64,000 bases of DNA from Bacteroidaceae bacterium (GTDB lineage Bacteria; Bacteroidota; Bacteroidia; Bacteroidales; Bacteroidaceae): the NCBI GenBank assembly GCA_017416705.1, contig JAFQBG010000002.1:1-64000 (forward strand). The letters are read 5' to 3'. Positions 1-9,635 of this stretch are shown in pieces. The position numbers and the translations under genes were made by a program. The notes beneath the pieces were generated by a model. It ran no database searches. It saw nothing but the letters and a program-made list of their open reading frames with translations, and was not told the DNA's origin. Every line of letters starts with the position of its first letter. The first letter of the stretch is position 1.

Positions 1-722
1 GAGAAGTTACGCTCTCGACCATTAGTATTTCAAGTTCGTGTGTTGGAATTTCTGCAAGAAACGGATTAACTCTCAATGGCGATGTGGAAATAAACTCAGC
101 CGATACCGGATTAGGCACTGTGAATGGTACTCTTACAATCAATGCCGATGTAACAGTTACAACAAACAGTTCTGCTGCAATACTCAACCGAGGCTTGGAT
201 AATGGTGGAGATATAATTATCAGTAATGGTGTAATTAAAGCCACAGGAGGTAATTCCGGTATGTGGGCTTATGGTATAGCGGCACGTGGAAGTATCACAT
301 CGCAAGCAGGAACAATTATCAATGCAACCGGTGGAACAGGTATCTATGCAGAGGAAGGAAATATTCATTTGGCAGGTGATGTAGTATCAATAGCAAAAGG
401 CGAAATCGGATATGGAGTATATGCAGAAGCCGGTGAAGTTTCGCTCTCAACCATTAGTGTTCCAAGTTCGCATGTTGGTATTTCTGCAAAAAACGGATTA
501 ACTCTCAATGGCGATGTGGAAATCAACTCAGCCAATACCGGTATAGGTACTGTAAATGGGACTCTGACAATCAATGGCGATGTAACAGTTACAACAAACA
601 GTTCTGCCGCAATACTCAACCGAGGCTTGGATAATGGTGGAGATATAATTATCAATAATGGTGTAATTAAAGCCACAGGAGGTAATTCCGGTATGTGGGC
701 TTATGGTATAGCGGCACGTGGA
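1..722 (+). repeat. 432-bp in-frame tandem repeat, second copy partial
   Basis: Bases from about 1 to 289 recur at 433 to 722 with only scattered changes. For example, the stretch starting at 69 matches the one starting at 501, an offset of exactly 432 nt or 144 codons. The unit codes for a repetitive beta-strand segment. The second copy diverges after about 722, where the protein changes to another sequence. More copies may lie to the left of the window. Confidence 0.85.
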
Positions 723-3701
723 AATCTCAATATTAAATCGGGTGAAGTAGTTGCAAAGGGAGGAACTGCCGGTCTTTATGCCGAAGATGGCGCTATAACT
801 ATCACATCGCCTCTTATTATAGCCTCTCCTTGGGAGGGACAAATTAGCAACGATGGTCATTATGTAGTTGATGAAAACAATGAAGTGCAGACAAGAGTAG
901 TAATTATGACTCCTCCTATTTCAGGTACTATTACATTGGCATCAACGCCTGTGCCGGGAGAATCGTTGGGCATTTCACTCAGTGGAAATATAAGTCTCAA
1001 TGAATTGAGTTGTATATGGCAAATCAGTGAAAATAACGAAACTTGGAAAGATATTGATGGCGCAACCGAAAAAGTATATGTGCCAAAGGAATCAGAATTA
1101 GGAAAATATTTACGAGTTCGTGCGGAGGCAATAGGATATTCGGGATATTTATATAGTCCAAGTCATCAGATTACAAAAAGATTGTGCGCAAATTCACCAG
1201 TCGCTCCTACGCTAACAAACATAAACGATAAAGTGCATGTATCAAATGCCAAGACAACACAGGAGTATATTATTTTCAACTACTCAAAAGATGTGTCAAC
1301 GCTCACCGAGAGTGATTGGAATAATGCAGTAACACCCGACAGCGAAGTGGGTTTCTTTGAAATGAATAGTTCGGCTAATTCCAACCATACCGTATTTACT
1401 CGTGTAAAAGAAACAACATCAGCTTGGGCAAGTGAGAGTGTGGCCGAAGGCAGAATATATATCGGAACATCGGTTTATCTGCAAGATATCGAATTGAATA
1501 TCAGTAAGACAGTCGGTTATTTTCAAAAATTTTACAATGAGTTGAATTGTAAGGTGGGAGATGTTATTAGATGCGATGCTTATCCTATACCTTCTGACGC
1601 TACTAATTGGTATGGCATCTCGGGAAGTAATTGGACGGTAGGAAATCGCAATACCGGATCGCCTTATGGTGAATTCTATGAAGATGAAGAGTGTACAATA
1701 CCAATCAACACAACAAGCAACTATGAAACAGTATATCTTAAAACACTTGCAGAAAAGAACTATTTGGAGGTGCGTATTCAGACATACAATAGTAGCATAG
1801 GTTACAAAACGCGAGCTGTGCAATTTAATGTAAGTTATGATGGTACATTCCCTCCTATTGAGCATTTGTCGGGTTGCAGTCATACAATTGCCGTAGGCGA
1901 GAAAATGACTAATTTAGATGTCGCAAGGCGTCCGTTGTCTGCCTCAGTTTACGGTGTTACAACAGAAGTAACCGGTGAGGGTACGGCTCCAATTGTTCGA
2001 TTCGATTTTTACGAAAAAATGAATATTGATGCTACCAATGCCACACCGGGCGTATATACTTATACTCCAATACAAAACGGGATTCCTATAACAACAAGTA
2101 CATTTACAATAACTGTTACTGATGGTAATTATAATGTCGAGTCGGTGATTTTGCGTGACAAATATATTACCGCCGATCCCGGTGATCGCATTGAACTTGT
2201 GGCACAATTGATGCCAACAAACTCAAAAGCTGAAATAGAATGGCACACAACCGATGAGAATATAGCTCCGGTTGTGGATGGTGTTGTTACTATTGCAGCC
2301 GATGCTCCTATTGGTGCAGAAGTTTATATAACTGCTCTTGCTAATGGGTGTTATGATAACTGCAAAATAACGGTTAGTGGTAAAGAATATGATCTCTATG
2401 TGGCATCTACACAAGTTACCAGCCGTAATAGCGAAGACATCTTAGGTGACGGCAAGTTTAGTTTCAATAATTATAACAGATTGACAATTAATGGAGATTA
2501 CACCTTGAACACACCTGTAAAATTGGTGGAAAACAAGGGCATAGACGGACTAATTATAGATGTGGAAGGTAACTCTACAATTAATCAAGAGGTTAATGTT
2601 GAGTCTAATGTGTTTGACTTTGCAGCTAATACGGTTATTACCGGAGAAGGTCAATTGACCATAAATGCCAATGCTATAGGTATAGGTGTAAACAACGGAG
2701 CAAATTTGACAATTTTCGATACCAATGTTACGGTGAATGGAATGTACCCAATGACAGGTAATATCGGTGGTAACGAATCGCTCTCAATCGTTTCTTCTAA
2801 TGTAGAGATTTCAGCCAAAGGCTCGGCTGCTGTTGATGACTTCAATGGTGGTATTTCTCTTGTTGATTGTGTAATAGCAACTCCAATTGGAGGAGAAGTT
2901 GTTGATGCAACAATCGAAGATGGTAACGGAAATTATGCTCGCAAAGTTGTGATTGAGCCTCAATTAATGCTATACAAGGATATTGACAACACTGTCACAT
3001 TAGAAACATATGTAGCAAAAGGTAAGATAACCAATGTTCAACTTGTTAATCGCACATTCTACAAGGATAATAGCTGGACTACATTGTGTTTGCCTTTTGA
3101 TGTTGCCAATTTTAATGGTACACCACTTGAAGGAGCTATAATTATGGAATTGAATACTGCAAGCCATAATGGATTTGATAGTACAACAGGCATGCTATAT
3201 CTCTCATTCAAGACTGTGACTGCGATAGAAGCCGGGAAGCCATATATCGTTAAATGGGATAATGGCGAAAATATTGAGGATCCTGTTTTTGAAAATGTTG
3301 TAGTTACTAATTATGCACCGATAACTATTGCTTCAGAGACATTTGAGTTAGATGCAATAAATATGATAGGTAGCTATGCTCCTGTTTATGCATCTGCAGG
3401 AGACCAAAGCATTATGTTCATGGGTACTGATAAAGTTATATATTATCCCACAGATGATGCCGCATTAAATAGTTTCTATTCTTATTTTGAAATTCCTTCA
3501 TTGAAAGGAATTGAAGATGTTGCTATTAAGAACTATACAATAGATTTTGATGGTGTATTTGTTGGAATAGAAGATGTATTAAATGATAATGTACTATATC
3601 CTGATGGTTGGCACACCATCACCGGTATAAAATTACCAAAAATGCCAACTGAAAGAGGTGTTTATATTAAAAATGGCAGAAAAGTAATTATTAGCAAATA
3701 A
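3..3701 (+). CDS. Large repetitive secreted/surface protein, 5' end cut by the window
   Basis: The reading frame is open to the left edge. A GTG at 84 lies inside a repeat unit and is not a credible start, so the N-terminus is missing. The visible 1,232 codons begin with Gly/Asn/Thr-rich beta-strand-like repeats of 144 residues, of the kind that build a beta-solenoid. An Ig-like segment follows (near nt 910-1170), then a BIG2-like segment (nt 2130-2380, ending ITALANGCYDNCKITV), a second beta-rich repeat stretch, and a C-terminal region containing WTTLCLPFDV that is frequent in Bacteroidales surface proteins. The protein ends GVYIKNGRKVIISK, a short terminal motif also seen in the GH20 protein at 29141. 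Role unknown; adhesion or surface display is an inference. Its base composition looks more AT-rich than most of the window. Confidence 0.8.
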   Translation, partial: EVTLSTISISSSCVGISARNGLTLNGDVEINSADTGLGTVNGTLTINADVTVTTNSSAAILNRGLDNGGDIIISNGVIKATGGNSGMWAYGIAARGSITSQAGTIINATGGTGIYAEEGNIHLAGDVVSIAKGEIGYGVYAEAGEVSLSTISVPSSHVGISAKNGLTLNGDVEINSANTGIGTVNGTLTINGDVTVTTNSSAAILNRGLDNGGDIIINNGVIKATGGNSGMWAYGIAARGNLNIKSGEVVAKGGTAGLYAEDGAITITSPLIIASPWEGQISNDGHYVVDENNEVQTRVVIMTPPISGTITLASTPVPGESLGISLSGNISLNELSCIWQISENNETWKDIDGATEKVYVPKESELGKYLRVRAEAIGYSGYLYSPSHQITKRLCANSPVAPTLTNINDKVHVSNAKTTQEYIIFNYSKDVSTLTESDWNNAVTPDSEVGFFEMNSSANSNHTVFTRVKETTSAWASESVAEGRIYIGTSVYLQDIELNISKTVGYFQKFYNELNCKVGDVIRCDAYPIPSDATNWYGISGSNWTVGNRNTGSPYGEFYEDEECTIPINTTSNYETVYLKTLAEKNYLEVRIQTYNSSIGYKTRAVQFNVSYDGTFPPIEHLSGCSHTIAVGEKMTNLDVARRPLSASVYGVTTEVTGEGTAPIVRFDFYEKMNIDATNATPGVYTYTPIQNGIPITTSTFTITVTDGNYNVESVILRDKYITADPGDRIELVAQLMPTNSKAEIEWHTTDENIAPVVDGVVTIAADAPIGAEVYITALANGCYDNCKITVSGKEYDLYVASTQVTSRNSEDILGDGKFSFNNYNRLTINGDYTLNTPVKLVENKGIDGLIIDVEGNSTINQEVNVESNVFDFAANTVITGEGQLTINANAIGIGVNNGANLTIFDTNVTVNGMYPMTGNIGGNESLSIVSSNVEISAKGSAAVDDFNGGISLVDCVIATPIGGEVVDATIEDGNGNYARKVVIEPQLMLYKDIDNTVTLETYVAKGKITNVQLVNRTFYKDNSWTTLCLPFDVANFNGTPLEGAIIMELNTASHNGFDSTTGMLYLSFKTVTAIEAGKPYIVKWDNGENIEDPVFENVVVTNYAPITIASETFELDAINMIGSYAPVYASAGDQSIMFMGTDKVIYYPTDDAALNSFYSYFEIPSLKGIEDVAIKNYTIDFDGVFVGIEDVLNDNVLYPDGWHTITGIKLPKMPTERGVYIKNGRKVIISK

Positions 3702-3720
3702 GCCTTAAAACCTTATGAAC

Positions 3721-3753
3721 AAAGGCGTTCTACTCACAAAGTGGAACGCCTTT
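3721..3753. terminator. Bidirectional hairpin terminator
   Basis: Ten-base arms AAAGGCGTTC (3721-3730) and GAACGCCTTT (3744-3753) are perfect inverted repeats between two convergent genes, with T-rich sequence following on the plus strand. Confidence 0.7.
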
Positions 3754-3785
3754 ACTTTTATAATTTTCAGATACTCAAACAATTT

Positions 3786-5045
3786 CTATACCTTAACCAC
3801 AAGGATATCGTCCCAATCGGTGGTAAATTGCGGCGACAGATATTGCCTGTTGGTATATTCACACATATTGCCATGCGAAAGCAATTTCACTGCGCCGTTG
3901 CCCTGTTTGGCATTTATGCTGTCTATCGTACCCATAAGCCGCTTATGCTTGCTGCGGTCGATGGTATCGAAAAGTTCGCATTGCACAACGCCCGCCGATG
4001 AAATATCGCTAAGCGTCACGCCGGCCTTCTTATATCCGAAGCCCGAACGATAAATCTTTGCCAACAGCCCCACTGCCGCTTTCACAATCTCAATGGTACT
4101 GTCGGTGGGAGTAATAAAATGGAAGGTAGCCCCCTCGACATGTTGGGGAGCATCGTCCCTGAAACGATTTGTGCAGATGAAAACTTGCAGTAGTTTTGCC
4201 ACAGAACGTTGCTTACGAAGTTTTTCTGCGGCATTGGAGGCAAAAGCCGATATTGTGGCATGCAATTCTTTTACGTCGCACAATTCATGCGCAAAAGAGC
4301 GCGACACCGTTATAGATTGTTTGTCGGCTATTTGATGATTGAATTCTATACATGGCGTGCCATGCAGTTCGTGCCACGTGCGCACGCCTGTAACTGTCAT
4401 GCGGTTACAAACCCACTCCTCGGTGAGCGAGCAAAAATCGGCAGCCGTTCTTATTCGCGCCAAATCGAGCATTTTGGAATGGCGTCGTCCTATGCCCCAC
4501 ACATCGGCAATAGGATACGTGGATAGCACTTTTTCGATATCAGCGTCACGGTGCATGGAGCAGGCTGAATTCAATTTCACATACTGCTTACACAGACGGG
4601 CTGCTATCTTGGCCAAGGTTTTTGTTTTCGAAATGCCTATGCTCACAGGAATTCCCGTATTCCGTTTTATGGTACGTGCCATATACTCGCCATAGCTTTT
4701 TAAATCCTCGGTTTTCACGCCATCGAGCAGGAAGAACGCCTCGTCAATGGAATAGACTTCGATGTTTGGAACAAAACTTCGCAACGTTGTCATAACGCGC
4801 TCCGACATATCGCCATACAGATGATAATTAGCCGAAAAAACTGCCACGTTGTTGTTTTTAATAAATTCGCGTACACGAAAAAGCGGCTGCCCCATTTTTA
4901 TGCCCAACGCTTTTGCCTCGTTGCTGCGCGACACAACGCACCCATCGTTATTGCTAAGCACCACGACGGGACGCCCTTCGAGCGAGGGATTGAAAACCCG
5001 TTCGCACGATACAAAAAAGTTATTGCAGTCGCACAACCCGTACAT
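3786..5045 (-). CDS. umuC: Y-family DNA polymerase, UmuC-like subunit of Pol V
   Basis: This is the catalytic subunit of an error-prone translesion polymerase. The 419-residue product starts [15 protein letters not shown] and carries the Y-family metal-binding acids: Asp6, and Asp101-Glu102 in the motif YSIDEAFF. The [17 protein letters not shown] segment near residues 32-48 is typical of UmuC rather than DinB. Length matches the E. coli protein. The start codon lies 4 nt after the umuD stop, so the two are co-transcribed. The gene converges on the repetitive surface-protein gene with a shared terminator between them. In Bacteroidales such pairs occur both in chromosomes and on mobile elements; I see no mobility genes here. 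Confidence 0.95.
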   Translation of the reverse strand: MYGLCDCNNFFVSCERVFNPSLEGRPVVVLSNNDGCVVSRSNEAKALGIKMGQPLFRVREFIKNNNVAVFSANYHLYGDMSERVMTTLRSFVPNIEVYSIDEAFFLLDGVKTEDLKSYGEYMARTIKRNTGIPVSIGISKTKTLAKIAARLCKQYVKLNSACSMHRDADIEKVLSTYPIADVWGIGRRHSKMLDLARIRTAADFCSLTEEWVCNRMTVTGVRTWHELHGTPCIEFNHQIADKQSITVSRSFAHELCDVKELHATISAFASNAAEKLRKQRSVAKLLQVFICTNRFRDDAPQHVEGATFHFITPTDSTIEIVKAAVGLLAKIYRSGFGYKKAGVTLSDISSAGVVQCELFDTIDRSKHKRLMGTIDSINAKQGNGAVKLLSHGNMCEYTNRQYLSPQFTTDWDDILVVKV

Positions 5046-5049
5046 GGCT

Positions 5050-5469
5050 TTATACGCGTTTTATTACATATGTAACAACGCCCCACACAAGGAAATCATT
5101 GTCGGCAGTAACTTTTATTGGTTTAAAACTGCTGTTGGCAGGTATCAGCATACCATAGCCATCGTGCCTCTCGAAACGTTTAAGAGTGAATTCCCCGTCG
5201 ATATAACACACAGCCAAGCAACCGTCGTGAGGCTCCAAACTTTTATCTATCACCAATAAATCGCCATCGTCTATGCCGGCGTCTATCATAGAGAGTCCAC
5301 TTACCCTTGCATAGAATGTCGATGCCGGATTTTTTATCAGTTCCTTGTTCAGGTCGAGTTTGAGCGTAGTATAGTCCTCGGCGGGCGAGGGAAAACCCGC
5401 CTTCACATGTTGCGAACTCACAGATGCGCTCACGTTGCTCGCCTCCTCGGGATTAAATAGTTCTAACAT
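5050..5469 (-). CDS. umuD: UmuD-like self-cleaving S24 peptidase, Pol V accessory subunit
   Basis: This 139-residue protein is processed to UmuD' and pairs with UmuC. Every functional position fits E. coli numbering: the cleavage bond is Ala24-Gly25 (VKAGFPSPA), the nucleophile Ser60 (SGLSM) and the general base Lys97 (FTLKRF). Cleavage in the family is stimulated by the RecA filament during DNA damage. It is the first gene of the umuDC operon. I could not recognise a LexA-type operator upstream, and Bacteroidales SOS boxes are poorly defined, so regulation is open. A dispersed repeat lies about 60 nt upstream of its start. Confidence 0.95.
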   Translation of the reverse strand: MLELFNPEEASNVSASVSSQHVKAGFPSPAEDYTTLKLDLNKELIKNPASTFYARVSGLSMIDAGIDDGDLLVIDKSLEPHDGCLAVCYIDGEFTLKRFERHDGYGMLIPANSSFKPIKVTADNDFLVWGVVTYVIKRV

Positions 5470-5531
5470 ATTTCAAGGAATATACAATACCTTAATTTAT
5501 ATACTACAACAAACTACAAGGGTTCGGAAAT

Positions 5532-5590
5532 TGTTTAAATCTATACCACAAGTTTTTTATAGAGCAAAAACAGAATGTTCATCTGTTTTC
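5532..5590 (+). repeat. Dispersed intergenic element, copy 1
   Basis: A stretch beginning TGTTTAAATCTA, continuing AAGTTTTTTATAGAGCAAAA and ending ATCTGTTTT recurs at 24466-24525 with few changes. Both copies are intergenic: this one upstream of umuD, the other between kbl and tdh. It codes for nothing obvious. Nature unknown: it may be a small remnant element or a conserved leader. Confidence 0.6.
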
Positions 5591-5686
5591 GTTTGGAGCA
5601 AACGAAAAGCGAACAACCATTTTTGAATATGGAAAAACGGCTGAACAAGCATTTTCAACAAGAATATAATATTGGGAAACTATTTC

Positions 5687-6892
5687 TTAGAATTTGCCAC
5701 CTGTCTTTGCGCCGAACTTGCCACCGGTTTTTGAACCGCCTGCGCTTTTTGCCGCAAATATGTTTCCACCATAATTAACCGCCTTGAAACCGAAATCTTG
5801 TTTGCGACGGAATGCTATTTCTATGAGTTTATCTATCAGTTCGCTGAAATTTATGCCGCTGTACTCCCACAGATAATAAGAAAGGGAACCGGGAATGGTA
5901 TTTATCTCGTTTATGTAGATATCGCCTGTTGCCTCGTCTATTATAAAATCAATGCGTGCCACACCGTCGCAGTCGAGCGCACGGAATGTGTCGCATGCGG
6001 CCTGCTGTATGAAGGCTGTCGATTCGTCGGGCAGATTAGCAGGTATTTCACGTTGTGTGGAACGCATGCCTTGCGACTGTTTTCCACCGCTCATGTATTT
6101 ATCTTGATACGACAATATTTCGCCGCTGCGTACAGGAACCTCGCACACCGATGGGGTACATTCGTAGTAGTTGCCAAGAACGGCACAGTTTACCTCTTTT
6201 AGTTTCTGTACATATTTCTCTATTATCACCCTGTTGGTGAATGATATTGCATAATCGACGGCATCCAATAGTTCTTCGCGGTTATGAGCAGCTCGTATTC
6301 CCACGCTGGAACCACTGTTGGCGGGCTTTACTATCACGGGATAGCCCAATTTGCTTTCTACATTTGCCACAGTGACATCTTTTTTGTCATCCCACTCTTT
6401 GTCACTGAACCAGCAATAGTCAACAACGGGTATTCCGCACTCTTTGAGTATCATTTTCATTGTTATCTTGTCCATGCCGTTTGCCGAAGCAAGGGTGTTG
6501 CATCCTGTATATGGTATTCCGCAAAATTCCATAATTCCTTGGAATGTTCCGTCTTCGCAGTTTGTTCCGTGCAACGCAGGTAATACGACATCGAGCTTCG
6601 CCACCACATTGCTTTGGAAAAGGCCTTTTTTTACTCTGTACAAATTTGTGTCGCCATAGCAGGGGCGCATGTAAACCTCCTCGCACATCGACAATAGTTT
6701 TTTTGTATCGCGATAATTATCGACATTTAAAAGGGCTTCACCGCTGTACCATTTTCCGGTTTTTGTAATATATATTGGGGTTATATCATATTTTTCTTTG
6801 TCCATGGCTTGTATGGCCTGATTTGCTGTTATGACAGAAATCTCATTTTCGACAGACCTGCCGCCGAACACTACTCCTACATTTGTTTTCAT
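5687..6892 (-). CDS. ddl: D-alanine--D-alanine ligase (ATP-grasp)
   Basis: This enzyme joins two D-Ala residues for peptidoglycan precursors. The N-terminus VVFGGRSVENEIS supplies the acid equivalent to DdlB Glu15. VKPANSGSSVG holds the Ser150 equivalent. The omega-loop SYQDKY ends in Lys-Tyr as in DdlB (Lys215-Tyr216), which favours D-Ala over D-lactate as second substrate. INEINTIPGS is the metal-binding C-terminal motif. The sequence style (SVENEISVITANQA, YITKTGKWYSGE) resembles Firmicutes Ddl more than the Bacteroidetes forms I know. It has a Gly/Lys-rich repetitive tail of about 20 residues after the normal end. It lies 88 nt downstream of the MurF-like gene, which makes the consecutive substrate, so they probably act together. 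Confidence 0.9.
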   Translation of the reverse strand: MKTNVGVVFGGRSVENEISVITANQAIQAMDKEKYDITPIYITKTGKWYSGEALLNVDNYRDTKKLLSMCEEVYMRPCYGDTNLYRVKKGLFQSNVVAKLDVVLPALHGTNCEDGTFQGIMEFCGIPYTGCNTLASANGMDKITMKMILKECGIPVVDYCWFSDKEWDDKKDVTVANVESKLGYPVIVKPANSGSSVGIRAAHNREELLDAVDYAISFTNRVIIEKYVQKLKEVNCAVLGNYYECTPSVCEVPVRSGEILSYQDKYMSGGKQSQGMRSTQREIPANLPDESTAFIQQAACDTFRALDCDGVARIDFIIDEATGDIYINEINTIPGSLSYYLWEYSGINFSELIDKLIEIAFRRKQDFGFKAVNYGGNIFAAKSAGGSKTGGKFGAKTGGKF

Positions 6893-6980
6893 TTTTTATA
6901 TTTTGTTTTTGTTTGTTACCCAAGGTTCTGTTCCGATGTTTTAATATTTGCGGTAAACCGCGAATACAGCCTGCACTTGC

Positions 6981-8570
6981 CTATTTGAAATTATCGGGAA
7001 GGTCGTTTTCATAAAGTACCACATCACCTACTTTCAGTATGCTCGACAATTTCGCATGCGCCATGTTCAGCGTATCGGCCAAAAATATATTTTCGGTTTT
7101 CATACCTGCCGCAGCAAGCCCCTCGGCGATAGCTTCGCGGTTTGTCTCATTAACGACTATGACATAGTCGCACGAGGATGCTATGCGAGTGCCTAATTCT
7201 TTGTTCGCGGCATATTGCCGGCTGCCCATTTCCACAAAGCCCGGGGTAATCACAATACGCTTATTATCACTGCCAACATTGAAATTACGGAGTACATCCA
7301 ACGCCATGGCTGCTCCCATGGGATTGGAATTATAGGCGTCGTCGAGTACGGTTATTCCACCGCCTGTACGCATGGATAGTCGATGTTCTACCGGTTGCAA
7401 GCGTGCTATGGCATTTTTTTGCTTTTGCAACGGCACGTCCAAAAGGTCGGCTGCCACCACCGATGCCAATATGTTAAGCAGATTTCCTGCGCCCAGCAAG
7501 CGTGTCTCGTATGTCCGTTCCTTGCCCGACAAGGAGAATGTAACGCCTGTGGCTCCGTAGCGCACATTTTCGGCTTTGTAATCGGAGGGTGCATCGACCG
7601 AATAGGTTATTTTGCGACACACGCCAAGCGGACCCTCATAACTGCGTAGCAACAAGGAATCGACATTCATGATACCAACGCCGTCGGCGGGCAAAGCGTT
7701 TATCAGTTCGAATTTTGTTTTTTGTATATTTTCGACACACTTAAAAGTCTCCAAGTGCATTTCGCCAACCGCTGTAACAATACCAATGGACGGGCACACC
7801 AAATCGCAAATTTCTTTTATGTCGCCACGTTGCTTGGCACCCATTTCCACAATGAACACCTGATGATAGGGACGCAGATGCTCGCGTATGGTGCGCACCA
7901 CGCCAAGCAGGGTGTTATAGTTTCCGGGCGTAACAAGCACATTGTATTTGCTTGCGAGTATGCTTGCCAAATAGTTTTTGGTGCTCGTCTTGCCATAACT
8001 GCCTGTTACACCAATGACTATGAGGCCTTTGTTCGAACGAATTATTTTTTTTGCATCGTTATAGTAGTATCTGTTTATGGCTTTTTCCAAAGGGGTGTTC
8101 ACCACATTGGCAAGCAACACCACCGCATTGGAAAACAATAACAACAGCGCAGCTGCCTTTGCCACATGCTCCATAAAAAAGAACGACGAGAGGAGCAATG
8201 TAATCGCATAAAGCAGGAGCGCTGTTGTAAAAAGTCGTTTCACTCTGTCGGTGAACACGAGTGGGGTTTTATAGCCTTTTCTTGCTTTTATTTCATATAC
8301 TATATATGCTATTGCAGGCAACAGCACCAATGGGACAAAAACAGAATTGTCCTTGTCATCGCATGGGGCGACACTTATTCTAACGCTTGCACACAACGCC
8401 GCCAACAGCAACAACCACTTGGCATGTGTATGTATGTTTTTGGGAAACAGCCAACGGAAATATCGGTCGTAACGATAGGAACTAAGTTGAAACATATGTA
8501 TGTCGTACTTTGCCGACAGCACAAACAGCAAAGTAACAACAGCTATATTCAATATTGTATAAGTATCCAT
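6981..8570 (-). CDS. Membrane-anchored MurF-like Mur ligase
   Basis: Family role: ATP-dependent addition of D-Ala-D-Ala to UDP-MurNAc-tripeptide. The 529-residue protein has an unusual N-terminal extension of about 180 residues with some five hydrophobic segments (about 5-19, 52-66, 80-94, 113-131, 137-157). The Mur ligase core then begins with the P-loop GVTGSYGKTS (187-196), followed by VEMGAKQRGDI, TAVGEMHLETF and the DDAYNSNP motif of MurF enzymes. Canonical soluble MurF lacks the membrane part and has a uridine-binding N-domain instead, so this is probably a divergent paralogue. It follows the hydrolase gene by 22 nt and precedes ddl. Substrate not provable from sequence. Confidence 0.8.
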   Translation of the reverse strand: MDTYTILNIAVVTLLFVLSAKYDIHMFQLSSYRYDRYFRWLFPKNIHTHAKWLLLLAALCASVRISVAPCDDKDNSVFVPLVLLPAIAYIVYEIKARKGYKTPLVFTDRVKRLFTTALLLYAITLLLSSFFFMEHVAKAAALLLLFSNAVVLLANVVNTPLEKAINRYYYNDAKKIIRSNKGLIVIGVTGSYGKTSTKNYLASILASKYNVLVTPGNYNTLLGVVRTIREHLRPYHQVFIVEMGAKQRGDIKEICDLVCPSIGIVTAVGEMHLETFKCVENIQKTKFELINALPADGVGIMNVDSLLLRSYEGPLGVCRKITYSVDAPSDYKAENVRYGATGVTFSLSGKERTYETRLLGAGNLLNILASVVAADLLDVPLQKQKNAIARLQPVEHRLSMRTGGGITVLDDAYNSNPMGAAMALDVLRNFNVGSDNKRIVITPGFVEMGSRQYAANKELGTRIASSCDYVIVVNETNREAIAEGLAAAGMKTENIFLADTLNMAHAKLSSILKVGDVVLYENDLPDNFK

Positions 8571-8592
8571 TTACGTGTATGCGTTTTCTTAA

Positions 8593-9348
8593 TTATAATT
8601 TAAAAAAGTTTTTCATCACCGAGGCAAACAACCCGGCATTTTCGACAAACGAAAAATGCCCTGTACCGTGAGCCACCACAAGGCCTGCATCGGGGATGAG
8701 ACGCTCCATAATTTTTGCATCGGACAATGGCGTGGCTGTGTCAAGATTGCCCCAGAAGAGCAACGTAGGTGCCACTATTTTTTGCAACAACGGAGTCAAA
8801 TCCTCGTTTACTACTTTCGACAATACGGCACGCATCATGGGCGAGGCGTTGTTATAGTCGCCGGACCCTGCCCCCTTGCGACGCGAGTCTATTATTTGTC
8901 GGGCGGTTTCCCGGGGCAGGAAGGTATTGCACAACCACTTCACTAATTTAAAGGAATATACCTTATAATAATATTTAAACGGGCGTTTTGGCTTTATTCC
9001 GGCTGCATCGACCAAGACCAAGCGTTCCACTTTATTACGCGAAGCATATATGATACTGATGCGTCCCCCGAACGAATGCCCTACCAACGACGGTGCCTCA
9101 ATGCCATTGTCTGCCACAAACGATTCGAGCATAGCGGTGTATTCCTGAGTTCCCCAAACGGTAGCGGGCTCCTGCGAGTCGCCAAAACCGGGAAAATCGA
9201 AATTATAAACTTTGTATTTCTGCGACAGCAACTGTTGCAGCGGAGCAAACACGGCATGCGTGCAACCCCAACCATGCAACAACAGCACAGGTTCCCCCTC
9301 GCCTGTCACATCCACATACACTCGCTTGTTTTTGTAGTTATAAATCAT
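8593..9348 (-). CDS. Alpha/beta-fold hydrolase
   Basis: A 251-residue alpha/beta hydrolase with LLHGWG (oxyanion region), the nucleophile elbow GHSFGG and a C-terminal catalytic His in GTGHFSFVE. An Asp in FWGNLDTATPL is a candidate for the third member of the triad. No signal peptide is evident, so it should be cytoplasmic. It is the first gene of the hydrolase-MurF-ddl operon. The link to cell-wall precursor ligases is conspicuous, but the family is too broad to name a substrate; an ester or amide on a precursor or lipid is a guess. Confidence 0.8.
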   Translation of the reverse strand: MIYNYKNKRVYVDVTGEGEPVLLLHGWGCTHAVFAPLQQLLSQKYKVYNFDFPGFGDSQEPATVWGTQEYTAMLESFVADNGIEAPSLVGHSFGGRISIIYASRNKVERLVLVDAAGIKPKRPFKYYYKVYSFKLVKWLCNTFLPRETARQIIDSRRKGAGSGDYNNASPMMRAVLSKVVNEDLTPLLQKIVAPTLLFWGNLDTATPLSDAKIMERLIPDAGLVVAHGTGHFSFVENAGLFASVMKNFFKL

Positions 9349-9598
9349 AATTCCCTAAATCCATGCGAAGATAGTAAATAATATTCAGAAATATAAGCAA
9401 CAAACAAAAAAGAATATATAAAATAAAATTTATAGGTTGTTTAGAAGTTGTTTAAATTTCCTGTAAATAATTTTTCCGTATTATTTGAAGTTTATCATTC
9501 TTTTGTTATTTTTGCTCACGTGCATTTTCGACATTTATTAATGGCAATATGTAACATTTTTGTAACAATATTGTAATGTACAGGTAATTATAGAAATA

Positions 9599-9606
9599 TA
9601 ATTTTG
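9599..9606 (+). promoter_or_regulatory. Candidate -7 box for the PiT operon
   Basis: TAATTTTG fits the Bacteroidetes -7 consensus TAnnTTTG and ends 29 nt before the ATG. A TTG at 9571-9573 is 25 nt upstream, longer than the usual 19-21, so the -33 box is uncertain. Confidence 0.4.
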
Positions 9607-9635
9607 CACAGAAAAAACATACAATAACATAATTT

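Noticed and set aside
3786-5469. umuDC as part of an integrated mobile element
   Set aside because: Such pairs can be mobile-borne, but no integrase, relaxase, transposase or attachment repeat is visible nearby.
5687-9348. Vancomycin-resistance-type (D-Lac or D-Ser) operon
   Set aside because: The ligase keeps the Lys-Tyr omega-loop of D-Ala-D-Ala ligases, and no VanH, VanX, VanT or VanRS partner is present.
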